A DNA stretch of 35,598 bases from CAZAGD01 sp049699975 (GTDB taxonomy: Bacteria; Desulfobacterota; SM23-61). The translations under genes and the position numbers were made by a program. Location: the NCBI GenBank assembly GCA_049699975.1, contig JBNAWB010000008.1, forward strand, positions 1 through 35,598, given 5' to 3'. The notes beneath the pieces were generated by a model. It was not told the origin of the DNA and did not search any database. It saw nothing but the letters and a program-made list of their open reading frames with translations. Numbering within the stretch: the first letter of the stretch is position 1; every line of letters begins with the position of its first letter. Below are positions 23,853-31,938 of the stretch, piece by piece.

Positions 23853-24776
23853 TTATCCAAAAAATGGCCACCTCAAAATTTTCTTAATTTTTTTATGCCT
23901 GATAAGTTTCTTTATGACGGGCATTTTTTGTTTGGTGGCACTTATGCCTGCCTGCAGACAATGATCAAAATGGCCAAAATCAGCCCAGTGGATATTGGAA
24001 ACATCAGGAGAGATTACAACATCGGCTTCCTTGAGCTGCCAGGTGCTCAAAGCATATCGGCTAATTTCGTAGGAACGGAGAAAAATGCCTAAGCCAGTGG
24101 ATAAATCTTCCACATCGTCTAAACCTTCGGCCACATCGACAGCAATTATTACGTCCGCGCCCATTTCGCGCAAAGGATGGATAGGCACCTTATCTATCCA
24201 TCCCCCGTCGATCAATTCTTTTCCTTGGAATTTTACGGGTGGCAATATTCCTGGGATAGCACAACTTGCACTTATGGCCTTTCTCAGGGATCCTCTTTTT
24301 ATGACCGCTTCTTCTCCACTTTTTAAGTCTAAGGCCACCACGGCCAAAGGGATCGCCGTATCTTGAATTTCTACATCATCTAAGAGGAACTCAATATTTT
24401 GTTGAAAAATTTCTTCGGAGATGGCCGATTTTTTGGCTAAAGATTGGGAATAAAAAACCCCCTTTTTTATAAATCGAGAAAATCGTTGAAAAATTCCTTC
24501 AAATTTAGAAAATTCTTTATCCCCATGATCATGTAAAAATTCGGGATTGGTTTTTTGGAATGTTTTACTAGACAAATAATCTTGAAATTTTTTAATCACG
24601 GTCTGACTTTGGGGATAAAGAGCGTATACTCCCGCAACTAAAGCTCCCATGGAAGTCCCCGTAATTAAATCAATGGGGATCTTCTCCTCCTCTAAAGCCT
24701 GTAATACTCCTATGTGGGCTAAACCCCTGGCTCCTCCACCGCCCAAAGCTAATCCGACCTTGATTAATTTGGCCAT
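23853..24776 (-). CDS. Patatin-like phospholipase / NTE-family esterase (RssA-like)
   Basis: The 307-residue protein has the serine-aspartate dyad of the patatin fold. The oxyanion motif is LGGGGARG (11-18), the nucleophile Ser42 lies in GTSMG (40-44) and the catalytic D190 in LIDGGWIDKVP. No signal peptide is seen, so a cytoplasmic or membrane-associated lipid hydrolase is likely. The short bacterial forms (RssA/YchK type) have poorly known substrates. The ATG lacks a good ribosome binding site. A 213-base gap separates it from atpC; no clear promoter or ORF is visible there, although TTGATT (about 24852-24857, minus strand) is a weak -35 candidate. It likely begins the transcription unit with rluD and pgeF. 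Confidence 0.88.
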   Translation of the reverse strand: MAKLIKVGLALGGGGARGLAHIGVLQALEEEKIPIDLITGTSMGALVAGVYALYPQSQTVIKKFQDYLSSKTFQKTNPEFLHDHGDKEFSKFEGIFQRFSRFIKKGVFYSQSLAKKSAISEEIFQQNIEFLLDDVEIQDTAIPLAVVALDLKSGEEAVIKRGSLRKAISASCAIPGILPPVKFQGKELIDGGWIDKVPIHPLREMGADVIIAVDVAEGLDDVEDLSTGLGIFLRSYEISRYALSTWQLKEADVVISPDVSNIHWADFGHFDHCLQAGISATKQKMPVIKKLIRHKKIKKILRWPFFG

Positions 24777-24989
24777 AAATTTTTAGGAATAAAAATAGAA
24801 GCTAAGTTTATGAGTCTTAACTTTTTTATTAGCGATATTTTTTATCTTGCTAAAATCAAGAGTCATTTAGCGAATGATTAAATGGTATCTTTTGATTTTA
24901 TATTGGCAGCAAAGAAAAGTCCTTCTCCCCGGTCATATCTTAAACGGTGGCCAAGAATCCCCTTTACTCTTGCTGATCTTAATTCCGCG

Positions 24990-25412
24990 TCAAATCTCTT
25001 GGCGAGAAAATTTTTCCCCAAGATTTATCCTTACTTTAGCTCTGGCCAGGGCCTTGGCCACTTCTTCATAAGTTGGATCTTTGGGGTTTAAAGATTTTAA
25101 TCTTTCTTCAGCTCTGGCTTTAGCTGCCCGGGCGCGGGCAAGGTCAATATCTTCTGCCCGCTCAGCTGTATCAGTAATAATGGTCGTTCTGGTAGGCGTA
25201 ACTTCGACAAATCCCCGATTAATTGCCAAATAATGATCTTTTTTATCTTTGCGGTAATGCATTTCTCCGACGCGCAGGGAAGTGAGGAAATGAGCATGCC
25301 CAGGAAGCACCCCAAAATCCCCATGACTACCAGGAATATAAGCCTCTTCTACCTGAGAATTAACTACTAAGCCATAAGGAGTAACGACCTCTAATAAAAA
25401 AGTCTTTTCCAT
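24990..25412 (-). CDS. atpC: ATP synthase epsilon subunit
   Basis: Epsilon is the central-stalk subunit of F1 that links gamma to the c ring and can inhibit ATP hydrolysis. The 140 residues start MEKTFLLEVVTPYGLV and include the beta-sandwich signature YIPGSHGDFGVLPGHAHFLT and INRGFVEV. A C-terminal two-helix region follows (AEDIDLARARAAKARAEERL). The frame opens at TTG 25421, but ATG 25412, one base after the atpD stop, gives the family start. It is the last gene of the ATP synthase cluster. The C-terminal helix is complete, so ATP-sensitive inhibition remains possible. Confidence 0.95.
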   Translation of the reverse strand: MEKTFLLEVVTPYGLVVNSQVEEAYIPGSHGDFGVLPGHAHFLTSLRVGEMHYRKDKKDHYLAINRGFVEVTPTRTTIITDTAERAEDIDLARARAAKARAEERLKSLNPKDPTYEEVAKALARAKVRINLGEKFSRQEI

Positions 25413-25413
25413 A

Positions 25414-26829
25414 TTAAACAATTGCTCCTAAACGCTCTGCTTTAGCGATGGCATCCTCGATAGTTCCTACCATATAAAAAGCTTGTTCGGGTAGATGATC
25501 ATATTTCCCTTCTGCTAATTCTTTAAATCCCCTGACGGTATCCTTAATCTTCACATAAACTCCAGGAGTTCCCGTGAATTCTTGAGCAACAAAAAACGGC
25601 TGAGAAAGGAAGCGCTGAATCTTTCTGGCCCGCGAAACAAGGATTTTGTCTTCCTCAGAAAGTTCATCCATTCCTAATATGGCAATAATATCCTGTAAAT
25701 CTTTATATCTTTGCAAAATATATTGCACTTTTCGCGCCACTTGGTAGTGCTCTTCACCAACAATCAAGGGGTCTAAGATACGGGAGGTAGAATCCAATGG
25801 ATCTACCGCTGGGTAAATACCTAATTCAGCAATTTGGCGGGAAAGAACTGTAGTGGCGTCTAAATGAGCGAACGTTGTGGCTGGGGCAGGATCCGTCAAG
25901 TCATCAGCCGGAACATAAATAGCTTGTACAGAAGTAATCGACCCCCTTTTGGTGGAGGTTATTCTTTCTTGAAGTTCGCCCATCTCCGTAGCTAAAGTTG
26001 GTTGATAGCCTACTGCTGAAGGCATTCGTCCTAAAAGAGCCGAAACTTCTGAACCGGCTTGGGTAAAACGGAATATATTATCAATGAAAAGCAGTACATC
26101 TTGCCCCTCTTCATCGCGGAAATATTCGGCAGCGGTCAAAGCGGAAAGTCCAACCCGGGCCCTGGCTCCAGGAGGCTCGGTCATCTGGCCATAGATCAAC
26201 GCCGCTTTATCTAAAACCTTTGATTGTTTCATCTCTAACCATAGGTCATTTCCTTCTCGGGTTCGCTCGCCCACGCCAGCAAATACCGAAAAACCTCCAT
26301 GCTCCATAGCCACGTTATGAATTAATTCCATGATAATCACGGTCTTGCCTACCCCGGCGCCCCCAAAAAGGCCAATTTTCCCCCCCTTAAGATAAGGGGC
26401 TAATAAATCTACCACTTTTATGCCCGTTTCAAAGGGTTCCATCGCCGTCGATTGTTCTGAAAAAGGCGGGGCTGGACGATGAATAGGATAGCGCTTTTTG
26501 GTAACTACTGGTCCCAACTCATCAACCGGTTTTCCGACCACGTTCAAGATCCGGCCTAAAATTTCTCGCCCGACAGGCATGGTGATTTGCTCACCATAAT
26601 AAGTAGCTTTCATGCCCCGTACTAACCCGTCCGTAGTGTCCATGGCAATGCAGCGCACAATTTCATCGCCCAAATGCTGAGCTACCTCGACAATCAAATT
26701 TTCTTCCTCATCATCTATGCGCGGGTTAGTTATTTTTATGGCCCCGTAAATAGGAGGTAATTCTCCCTCCTTAAATTCTACGTCTACTACGGGTCCTATG
26801 ACTTGGACCACTTTTCCTACCTGAATCAC
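25414..26829 (-). CDS. atpD: ATP synthase beta subunit
   Basis: This is the catalytic subunit of F1, 471 residues. The P-loop is GGAGVGKT (156-163), followed by the GERTREGNDLW region, the Walker B strand LLFIDNIFRFTQAGSEVSALLGRMPSAVGYQPTL and the SITSVQAIYVPADDLTDPAP segment, all fully conserved. The start is GTG at 26829, with AGGAGG five bases upstream. A 91-base gap after atpG contains a GC-rich hairpin (26857-26876), the only sizeable gap within the F1 genes. The very strong ribosome binding site fits the 3:1 stoichiometry of beta to gamma. Confidence 0.97.
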   Translation of the reverse strand: MIQVGKVVQVIGPVVDVEFKEGELPPIYGAIKITNPRIDDEEENLIVEVAQHLGDEIVRCIAMDTTDGLVRGMKATYYGEQITMPVGREILGRILNVVGKPVDELGPVVTKKRYPIHRPAPPFSEQSTAMEPFETGIKVVDLLAPYLKGGKIGLFGGAGVGKTVIIMELIHNVAMEHGGFSVFAGVGERTREGNDLWLEMKQSKVLDKAALIYGQMTEPPGARARVGLSALTAAEYFRDEEGQDVLLFIDNIFRFTQAGSEVSALLGRMPSAVGYQPTLATEMGELQERITSTKRGSITSVQAIYVPADDLTDPAPATTFAHLDATTVLSRQIAELGIYPAVDPLDSTSRILDPLIVGEEHYQVARKVQYILQRYKDLQDIIAILGMDELSEEDKILVSRARKIQRFLSQPFFVAQEFTGTPGVYVKIKDTVRGFKELAEGKYDHLPEQAFYMVGTIEDAIAKAERLGAIV

Positions 26830-26856
26830 AGCATCCTCCTATTTTTCCTTTTCTTG

Positions 26857-26876
26857 CTTTGCCAGCCGGCAAAAGC
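26857..26876 (-). other. Intercistronic hairpin between atpG and atpD
   Basis: CTTTGCC (26857-26863) pairs with GGCAAAAG (26868-26875) around the loop AGCC, with one bulged A. It sits about 27 bases before the atpD start and just upstream of its ribosome binding site. There is no T-run after it on the transcribed strand. It may protect the downstream atpD message from decay, which would suit the higher need for beta subunit, but this is inference. Confidence 0.5.
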
Positions 26877-26920
26877 TATAAAGAACAAAAGAGCATTAAA
26901 AATGAATTTTCAAATGCCCA

Positions 26921-27787
26921 TCACTTTAGGGCTTCAGCTCCAGAGACGATCTCGATAAGTTCTTTAGTAATGGATGCTTGCCGAACTTTATTATAAAATA
27001 GGGTTAATTTATCAATCATTTCGGCAGCATTTTTTGTAGCGTTCTCCATGGCGGTCATCCGCGCCCCATATTCAGAAGCCAAAGACTCAAGGAGCGCTTG
27101 GTATATTTGAACTTCTATATACAGCGGTAACAATTGACTCAGAATTTCTGCCGCAGAAGGTTCATAAATATAGTCAACCCCAAACTCTTCTTCTGCGGAT
27201 CTCTGTTCAATGGGAAGAATAGTTTTTAAGATTGGCCGTTGTTGCAATGGGGAAACAAATTCACTATAGAGCAAACAAACTATATCGATTTCATTAGCGG
27301 AATAGGCGCTTATCAATTCTTGGCCTATTTGGGCCGCCATATTATAATCTACTCTCCCGAAGAAGTTTACCTTTTCCCAATGGAGAGGCACTTTACGTTT
27401 GCGGAAATAATCCCTTCCTTTGCGCCCGATGAAGGAGAAATATATCTGCTCGTATTTCTTTTTCTCTTCCTCGAAGAATTTTTCCGCCCTTTGAATAAGG
27501 TTGATGTTATAAGCTCCGCAGAGGCCCCGATCAGAAGTAAAAAGGATAAGTTCTAAGCGCTGCGGCTCTCGCCGAGCTAATAAAGGATGGGCTTCCGCAG
27601 AAGTTCGCGCCGCTAACCTACTGAGCACCTCATGAATTTTGTTGGCGTAGGGACGGGTGGCCAGCATATTTTCCTGCGCCCGCCGCAATTTAGCTGCGGC
27701 CACCATTTTCATGGCTTTAGTTATCTGTTGCGTCGACCGTACGCTACTTATTCTCTTACGAATGTCTCGGAGATTGGCTTTAGCCAT
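26921..27787 (-). CDS. atpG: ATP synthase gamma subunit
   Basis: Gamma is the rotor shaft of F1 that turns inside the alpha3-beta3 ring. The 288 residues show the N-terminal helix MAKANLRDIRKRISSVRST with TKAMKMVAAAKLRRAQ, a central Rossmann-like domain containing FTSDRGLCGAYN, and the C-terminal helix ending ITKELIEIVSGAEAL. The ends that form the coiled coil are intact. It starts six bases after the atpA stop. A short GCCC/GGGC stem lies at its stop codon (about 26917-26933). Confidence 0.96.
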   Translation of the reverse strand: MAKANLRDIRKRISSVRSTQQITKAMKMVAAAKLRRAQENMLATRPYANKIHEVLSRLAARTSAEAHPLLARREPQRLELILFTSDRGLCGAYNINLIQRAEKFFEEEKKKYEQIYFSFIGRKGRDYFRKRKVPLHWEKVNFFGRVDYNMAAQIGQELISAYSANEIDIVCLLYSEFVSPLQQRPILKTILPIEQRSAEEEFGVDYIYEPSAAEILSQLLPLYIEVQIYQALLESLASEYGARMTAMENATKNAAEMIDKLTLFYNKVRQASITKELIEIVSGAEALK

Positions 27788-27793
27788 TCTTGA

Positions 27794-29311
27794 TCACTCC
27801 ACTTTAAATCGGCATTTAAAATCTTCCAAGGCACTTTTAATCTTTTTCTCCAATTCCGCATCAATGGCCTTTTTCTCTTGCAGGTCCGCGAAAATTTCTG
27901 GATGACTTTGTTCTATAAACTCATACAGTTCCGCCTCATAGCGTTGCAGAACACTTTCTGGGTATATATCCAAATAGCCGTTTGTGCCCGCGAAAATAAT
28001 CAATATCTGCTTTTCCACAGGTAGGGGTTTATATTGGGGTTGCTTAAGGATTTCCACTAAGCGGCTTCCGCGGGCTAATTGGGCTTGCGTGGCTTTATCC
28101 AAATCACTCCCAAATTGGGCAAAAGCCGCCATTTCTCTGTATTGAGCTAAATCTAAACGTAAACTGCCAGCTACTTGTTTCATAGCTTTAATCTGGGCAT
28201 TGCCGCCCACCCGCGAGACAGAAAGACCTACGTTAATCGCTGGCCGCACCCCAGAATAAAATAACTCTGATTCTAAGTATATCTGGCCATCAGTTATGGA
28301 GATCACGTTGGTAGGTATATAAGCCGATACGTCTCCGGCTTGAGTTTCGATTATAGGTAAGGCAGTCAATGACCCTCCTCCCAATTCATCTTTTAGCTTA
28401 GCCGCCCTTTCTAAAAGCCGCGAGTGCAAGTAAAAAATGTCTCCCGGATAAGCTTCTCTTCCTGGAGGGCGCCGCAGCAACAAAGAAAGTTGCCGATAAG
28501 CCTGGGCATGTTTAGAAAGATCGTCATAAATACAGAGGGCATGTCTGCCCGTATCACGAAAATACTCGCCCATGGCACATCCAGCATAGGGAGCAATATA
28601 CTGTAAGGGGGCGGGTTCAGAAGCCGTGGCTGCTATTACCGTAGTATATTCCATAGCTCCGTATTTCCTTAAAGTATCTACCACCCGGGCTACCGTGGAG
28701 CGTTTCTGGCCGATAGCTACGTAAAAACAATACACATCTTTTCCTTTTTGGTTGATAATGGTATCGATAGCCAGAGCGGTCTTCCCTGTTCCCCGATCGC
28801 CGATAATTAACTCCCGCTGCCCCCGGCCAATAGGGATCATCGAGTCAATGGCTTTCAATCCTGTCTGGAGGGGTTCTTTCACAGGTAGGCGGGCTACGAT
28901 TCCTGGAGCTTTCTGCTCAATATTGCGAAAATGCTTGGCGACAATGGGCGGTCCTTCATCTATAGGCTGGCCCAAGGCATTAACTACCCGGCCAATAAGC
29001 TCTTCTCCTACAGGCACCTGGGCTATCTTTTTTGTCCTTCTAACTATATCGCCTTCGCGAATTAAAGTGTCTTCTCCAAAAAGCACGACCCCCACATTAT
29101 CTTGCTCCAGGTTTAAAGCCAAGCCGTAGACGCCATGAGGAAACTCTAACAGCTCCCCAGCCATGACATTCTCCAATCCGTAGATTCTGGCTATGCCATC
29201 TCCCACGGAAAGAATAATACCGGTTTCGGCTACATCTATCTGCCGATCAAACCCTTGAATTTGACTACGAATAATCTCGCTAATCTCGTCAGCCCTGATT
29301 TGGATGGCCAT
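27794..29311 (-). CDS. atpA: ATP synthase alpha subunit
   Basis: Alpha is the non-catalytic nucleotide-binding subunit of F1, 505 residues from the chosen start. The P-loop GDRGTGKTA lies at 171-179. It is preceded by MIPIGRGQRELIIGD and followed by YVAIGQKRSTVARV and the VISITDGQIYLESELFYSGVRPAINVGLSVSRVGG signature with the arginine finger. The frame extends to GTG 29320, which would overlap the atpH stop by four bases. ATG 29311 has AAGGAG eight bases upstream and yields the usual MAIQIRADEISEII. It lies between atpH and atpG in the standard order. Confidence 0.96.
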   Translation of the reverse strand: MAIQIRADEISEIIRSQIQGFDRQIDVAETGIILSVGDGIARIYGLENVMAGELLEFPHGVYGLALNLEQDNVGVVLFGEDTLIREGDIVRRTKKIAQVPVGEELIGRVVNALGQPIDEGPPIVAKHFRNIEQKAPGIVARLPVKEPLQTGLKAIDSMIPIGRGQRELIIGDRGTGKTALAIDTIINQKGKDVYCFYVAIGQKRSTVARVVDTLRKYGAMEYTTVIAATASEPAPLQYIAPYAGCAMGEYFRDTGRHALCIYDDLSKHAQAYRQLSLLLRRPPGREAYPGDIFYLHSRLLERAAKLKDELGGGSLTALPIIETQAGDVSAYIPTNVISITDGQIYLESELFYSGVRPAINVGLSVSRVGGNAQIKAMKQVAGSLRLDLAQYREMAAFAQFGSDLDKATQAQLARGSRLVEILKQPQYKPLPVEKQILIIFAGTNGYLDIYPESVLQRYEAELYEFIEQSHPEIFADLQEKKAIDAELEKKIKSALEDFKCRFKVE

Positions 29312-29316
29312 TTTCT

Positions 29317-29859
29317 TCACTCCTTATAAAGATTCTCTTTTATTCTCTGTAATTGCTTTAAAAGGCTACCATCGTAGATAGTATTGCCTATTTTAATTAA
29401 TACCCCGCCAATTAGGGACTGATCTTTTTCCACGGCGAGCAAAATTTCCTTTCCAGTCTTTTTTTCTAACTGGGTCTTGATCGCTTCCACTACTTCTGCG
29501 GGAAGATCCAGGGGGGCAACCAGAGTGGCCCGCTGGCGATTTAGAATTTCATCGCCCAGCTCTTCATATGCTTTTAGAATTTCAAAGAAATGATTAATTC
29601 TTTGCCGGTCAATCAATAATTCGATGAACTCTCTTGTCCGCAAAGAGAGACCCAAAGAAGCAGATAGGGCCTGCACGATCCTTTTGCGCAGGGGACTGGC
29701 ATAAATGGAACTGAAAAGAATATGGCGGAGCTTGGGGTTTTCCCGGAGCACCTCTGCGAAATTTTTTAATTCCGCGCCGAAAACCTCTACGGCTTTTGCT
29801 TGCTGCCCAATTTCCAAGAAAGCTCGGGCATATCTCTTGGCAATGGTAAGACTGATCAT
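29317..29859 (-). CDS. atpH: ATP synthase delta subunit
   Basis: Delta (OSCP) fixes the peripheral stalk to the top of F1. The 180-residue sequence begins ISLTIAKRYARAFLEIG, has the six-helix N-terminal domain and the C-terminal signature ending in KTGKEILLAVEKDQSLIGGVLIKIGNTIYDGSLLKQLQRI, where GGVLIKIGNTIYDGS is diagnostic. Its ATG overlaps the atpF stop by four bases (ATGA). The TGA stop lies within the alpha-subunit ribosome binding region, so translation is coupled on both sides. Confidence 0.94.
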   Translation of the reverse strand: MISLTIAKRYARAFLEIGQQAKAVEVFGAELKNFAEVLRENPKLRHILFSSIYASPLRKRIVQALSASLGLSLRTREFIELLIDRQRINHFFEILKAYEELGDEILNRQRATLVAPLDLPAEVVEAIKTQLEKKTGKEILLAVEKDQSLIGGVLIKIGNTIYDGSLLKQLQRIKENLYKE

Positions 29860-30443
29860 GCCATAGCTCCTAATTGCTTAATGAACTCCTTTACTAACCG
29901 CTCTTGATCGCTCGGTTGAAAAACATTTTTTAGCAGATCTTGGGCCATGGTGGTAGCTAAATCTACGGTTTCCTTTTTTAGCGACCTAATCGCTTTTATT
30001 AATTCTTGCTCAGCAACTATATGGGCCTGTTTCTTTAGATGCTCTCCTTCCTGTTGCGCATGAGCTATTATCCGTTCTCGTTCTGCTTCCCCTTCCGCGA
30101 TTATTTGGCGATGGAGTTCGACAATTTCTTGACTCAAAGAATTTATCTTCCTTTCCCATTCAGCAATATTAGCCTCCATTTCTTCCTTCTTCTGCCTCAG
30201 TTGGTCAAAAGATTGTTTGATCTCTTCCCTCCTCTTTTTTAGAGAAGCGCTGATGGGTTTTTTTAAAAATTTTGTGAGCACAATTAACAAGATGATAAAA
30301 CCAAGGCCCTGCCAAATAACTTCCATCGGGAATCCAGAGCTTGGAGCAGGCGCCTTGCTGGCCTCCAGGACGCAAGGGGCAAATAATAACGCTAAACTTG
30401 GAGCCGCGAGGTAAAATAAAAATCGATTCCCCGTCTTTCTCAT
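29856..30443 (-). CDS. atpF: ATP synthase b subunit with N-terminal leader
   Basis: Subunit b forms the peripheral stalk that joins F0 to delta. The 195 residues are longer than the usual 155-170. Residues 1-29 look like a signal or extra membrane segment (positive MRKTGNR, then a hydrophobic run, then CVLEASKAPAP). A second hydrophobic segment follows at about 42-60 (VIWQGLGFIILLIVLTKFL), then a long charged coiled coil. Similar leader-bearing b subunits are known to me from deltaproteobacterial-type genomes. The ATG overlaps the b' stop by four bases, and the atpH start overlaps this gene's stop. Whether the leader is cleaved is unknown. Confidence 0.9.
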   Translation of the reverse strand: MRKTGNRFLFYLAAPSLALLFAPCVLEASKAPAPSSGFPMEVIWQGLGFIILLIVLTKFLKKPISASLKKRREEIKQSFDQLRQKKEEMEANIAEWERKINSLSQEIVELHRQIIAEGEAERERIIAHAQQEGEHLKKQAHIVAEQELIKAIRSLKKETVDLATTMAQDLLKNVFQPSDQERLVKEFIKQLGAMA

Positions 30444-30868
30444 GATAAGCTCCTTCCCAGAATTCTTTCCACAATGTTCCGGGATAGCTCTTTAGCCCTT
30501 TCCTGCAATTGGCCTTTGGCAATTTCTGTTTCCTGGGCAATTTTTGCTTTCATCTCTTGCAATAAAATATTAGCCTCTTCTCGAGCCTGTTGGAGAATTT
30601 CCATCTCTTTTTGAAGGCTTTCTTTACGAATTTCTTCCCGGATTGCTGTTCCTTGGGCTTGAGCCATGGCCATGGCCTCTTGGTATTTTTCCATCATTTC
30701 TTCTAAGCGCTGTTTAAGCTCCCGCGTCTTCTTTTCCATATCATTTATCCAATCTCGGCGCGCAAACATCAACCGCATGAATGGTTTAAAGGCCATCTGG
30801 CTCAATATGACCATCAAAATTAACACCACCACTAATTGGATGATCAAAGTAACGTTTAAATCAATCAT
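30440..30868 (-). CDS. atpF': ATP synthase b' subunit (AtpX-like)
   Basis: The 142-residue protein has one N-terminal membrane helix (about 7-26, VTLIIQLVVVLILMVILSQM) and then FKPFMRLMFARRDWI and a long coiled coil, the architecture of a peripheral-stalk b-type subunit. Paired with the different b gene downstream, it should form a b/b' heterodimer, as in photosynthetic bacteria and many deltaproteobacteria. GAGGAA lies before the ATG, and parB ends 67 bases upstream without a clear promoter in the gap, so it probably starts the ATP synthase part of a parB-atp transcript. No atpB (a) or atpE (c) gene is near. Confidence 0.88.
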   Translation of the reverse strand: MIDLNVTLIIQLVVVLILMVILSQMAFKPFMRLMFARRDWINDMEKKTRELKQRLEEMMEKYQEAMAMAQAQGTAIREEIRKESLQKEMEILQQAREEANILLQEMKAKIAQETEIAKGQLQERAKELSRNIVERILGRSLS

Positions 30869-30935
30869 CTTTTATTCCTCATATGTTAATAATATTCTAA
30901 CCGGCCAAAATTTTCTTTTTTTTTCGGGAAATCCT

Positions 30936-31778
30936 TCACCGCCGAAGCAGATCAATAAGCCGGTCCAATTCTTCCCGGGAGTAAAAATCAATTTCGATCC
31001 TTCCTCTATCTCCTCTCCCTTTTATCCGTACCTTCGTGCCGAGAGACTTTTGTAATTCTTCGATAAGCTCCTCCCAGTCAGGACTTTTCTTCGCCGCTAT
31101 GGATCCGGAGGCCTTGCGGCTTAATCTCTTCACTAATCTCTCCGTTTGCCTCACAGATAGGCCAGAGGTTAATACTTGTTTAAAAGCAGCCCTTTGCTTT
31201 TCTAAACTCTCCAGACTTAAGAAAGCTCGAGCGTGGCCTACAGTGATCTGCCCTTCAGCCAAACTTTCTTTTATATCTTGGGGAAGTCGTAGTAAGCGCA
31301 AAGCATTGGCAATAGTGGCCCGATCTTTCCCCACCCGCTTAGAAATCTCTTCTTGAGTTAGATGAAACTGGTCAATTAACTTGCGAAAAGCCTCCGCTTC
31401 CTCTATGGGATTCAAATTCTCCCTTTGAATATTTTCAATCAAAGAAAATTCCAAGAGTTCAGTCTCAGTTGCGTCTTTAATAATTATAGGCACCTCTTTT
31501 AACCCAGCCTTCTGGGCAGCCCTCCATCTTCTCTCTCCCGCAATCAATTCATACCCCGTTCCTTTGCGCCGCACCACTAAAGGCTGCAAGATTCCTTTTT
31601 CTTTAATTGAATCCACTAATTCTTGGATCTGGGCTTCATTAAATTTTTTTCGAGGTTGGAAAGGATTCGGTTCTATCTCTTCAATTCCGCATATCTGGAA
31701 AGCTTTCTTCTTTTCCGTTTCTATCGGAGTTTTTTCTGGAATTAAAGCTCCCAACCCTTTCCCTAATGCTTGGCGCAT
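30936..31778 (-). CDS. parB: Chromosome partitioning protein ParB
   Basis: ParB binds parS sites, spreads as a CTP-dependent clamp and positions the origin region with ParA. The 280 residues start RQALGKGLGALIP, as in chromosomal ParB/Spo0J. They carry the CTP-binding GERRWRAA (81-88) and ENIQRENLNP (115-124) boxes, a helix-turn-helix (LTQEEISKRVGKDRATIANALRLL) and a C-terminal dimer domain. The ATG at 31778 follows GAGGAAAG. Its own promoter and an overlapping perfect inverted repeat lie in the 160-base gap after parA. Two perfect parS sites nearby (32807 and 35470) support chromosomal function. Confidence 0.96.
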   Translation of the reverse strand: MRQALGKGLGALIPEKTPIETEKKKAFQICGIEEIEPNPFQPRKKFNEAQIQELVDSIKEKGILQPLVVRRKGTGYELIAGERRWRAAQKAGLKEVPIIIKDATETELLEFSLIENIQRENLNPIEEAEAFRKLIDQFHLTQEEISKRVGKDRATIANALRLLRLPQDIKESLAEGQITVGHARAFLSLESLEKQRAAFKQVLTSGLSVRQTERLVKRLSRKASGSIAAKKSPDWEELIEELQKSLGTKVRIKGRGDRGRIEIDFYSREELDRLIDLLRR

Positions 31779-31805
31779 AACTTTCCTCTACCAAAATGAA
31801 TGACG

Positions 31806-31839
31806 ATTCAATATAAATTATATTGAATAAAAATGTCAA
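31806..31839 (-). promoter_or_regulatory. parB/ATP synthase promoter with overlapping inverted-repeat operator
   Basis: On the minus strand the -35 is TTGACA (31834-31839) and the -10 TATATT (31810-31815), spaced by 18 bases; the start point is near 31803. The -10 lies inside a perfect inverted repeat, ATTCAATATA-AAT-TATATTGAAT at 31806-31828, with 10-bp arms and a three-base centre. An operator over the -10 is the classic position for a repressor. It does not resemble parS. The promoter is seen; the repressor is unknown. Confidence 0.75.
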
Positions 31840-31938
31840 AAAAATAATGATAGGTCTTGGGCAAAAGTTAACAAAAGAATTCGACCGCTAATTTTTAAAT
31901 CAAGAATTTGGATCTTGCCTTTAGGTTTAATAAGCAGT

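Noticed and set aside
24874..25091. Plus-strand ORFs of 65 and 69 codons in the gap between atpC and the patatin-like gene
   Set aside because: Both run into the antisense of atpC, lack good ribosome binding sites and show no recognisable domain; the gap is better left as intergenic.
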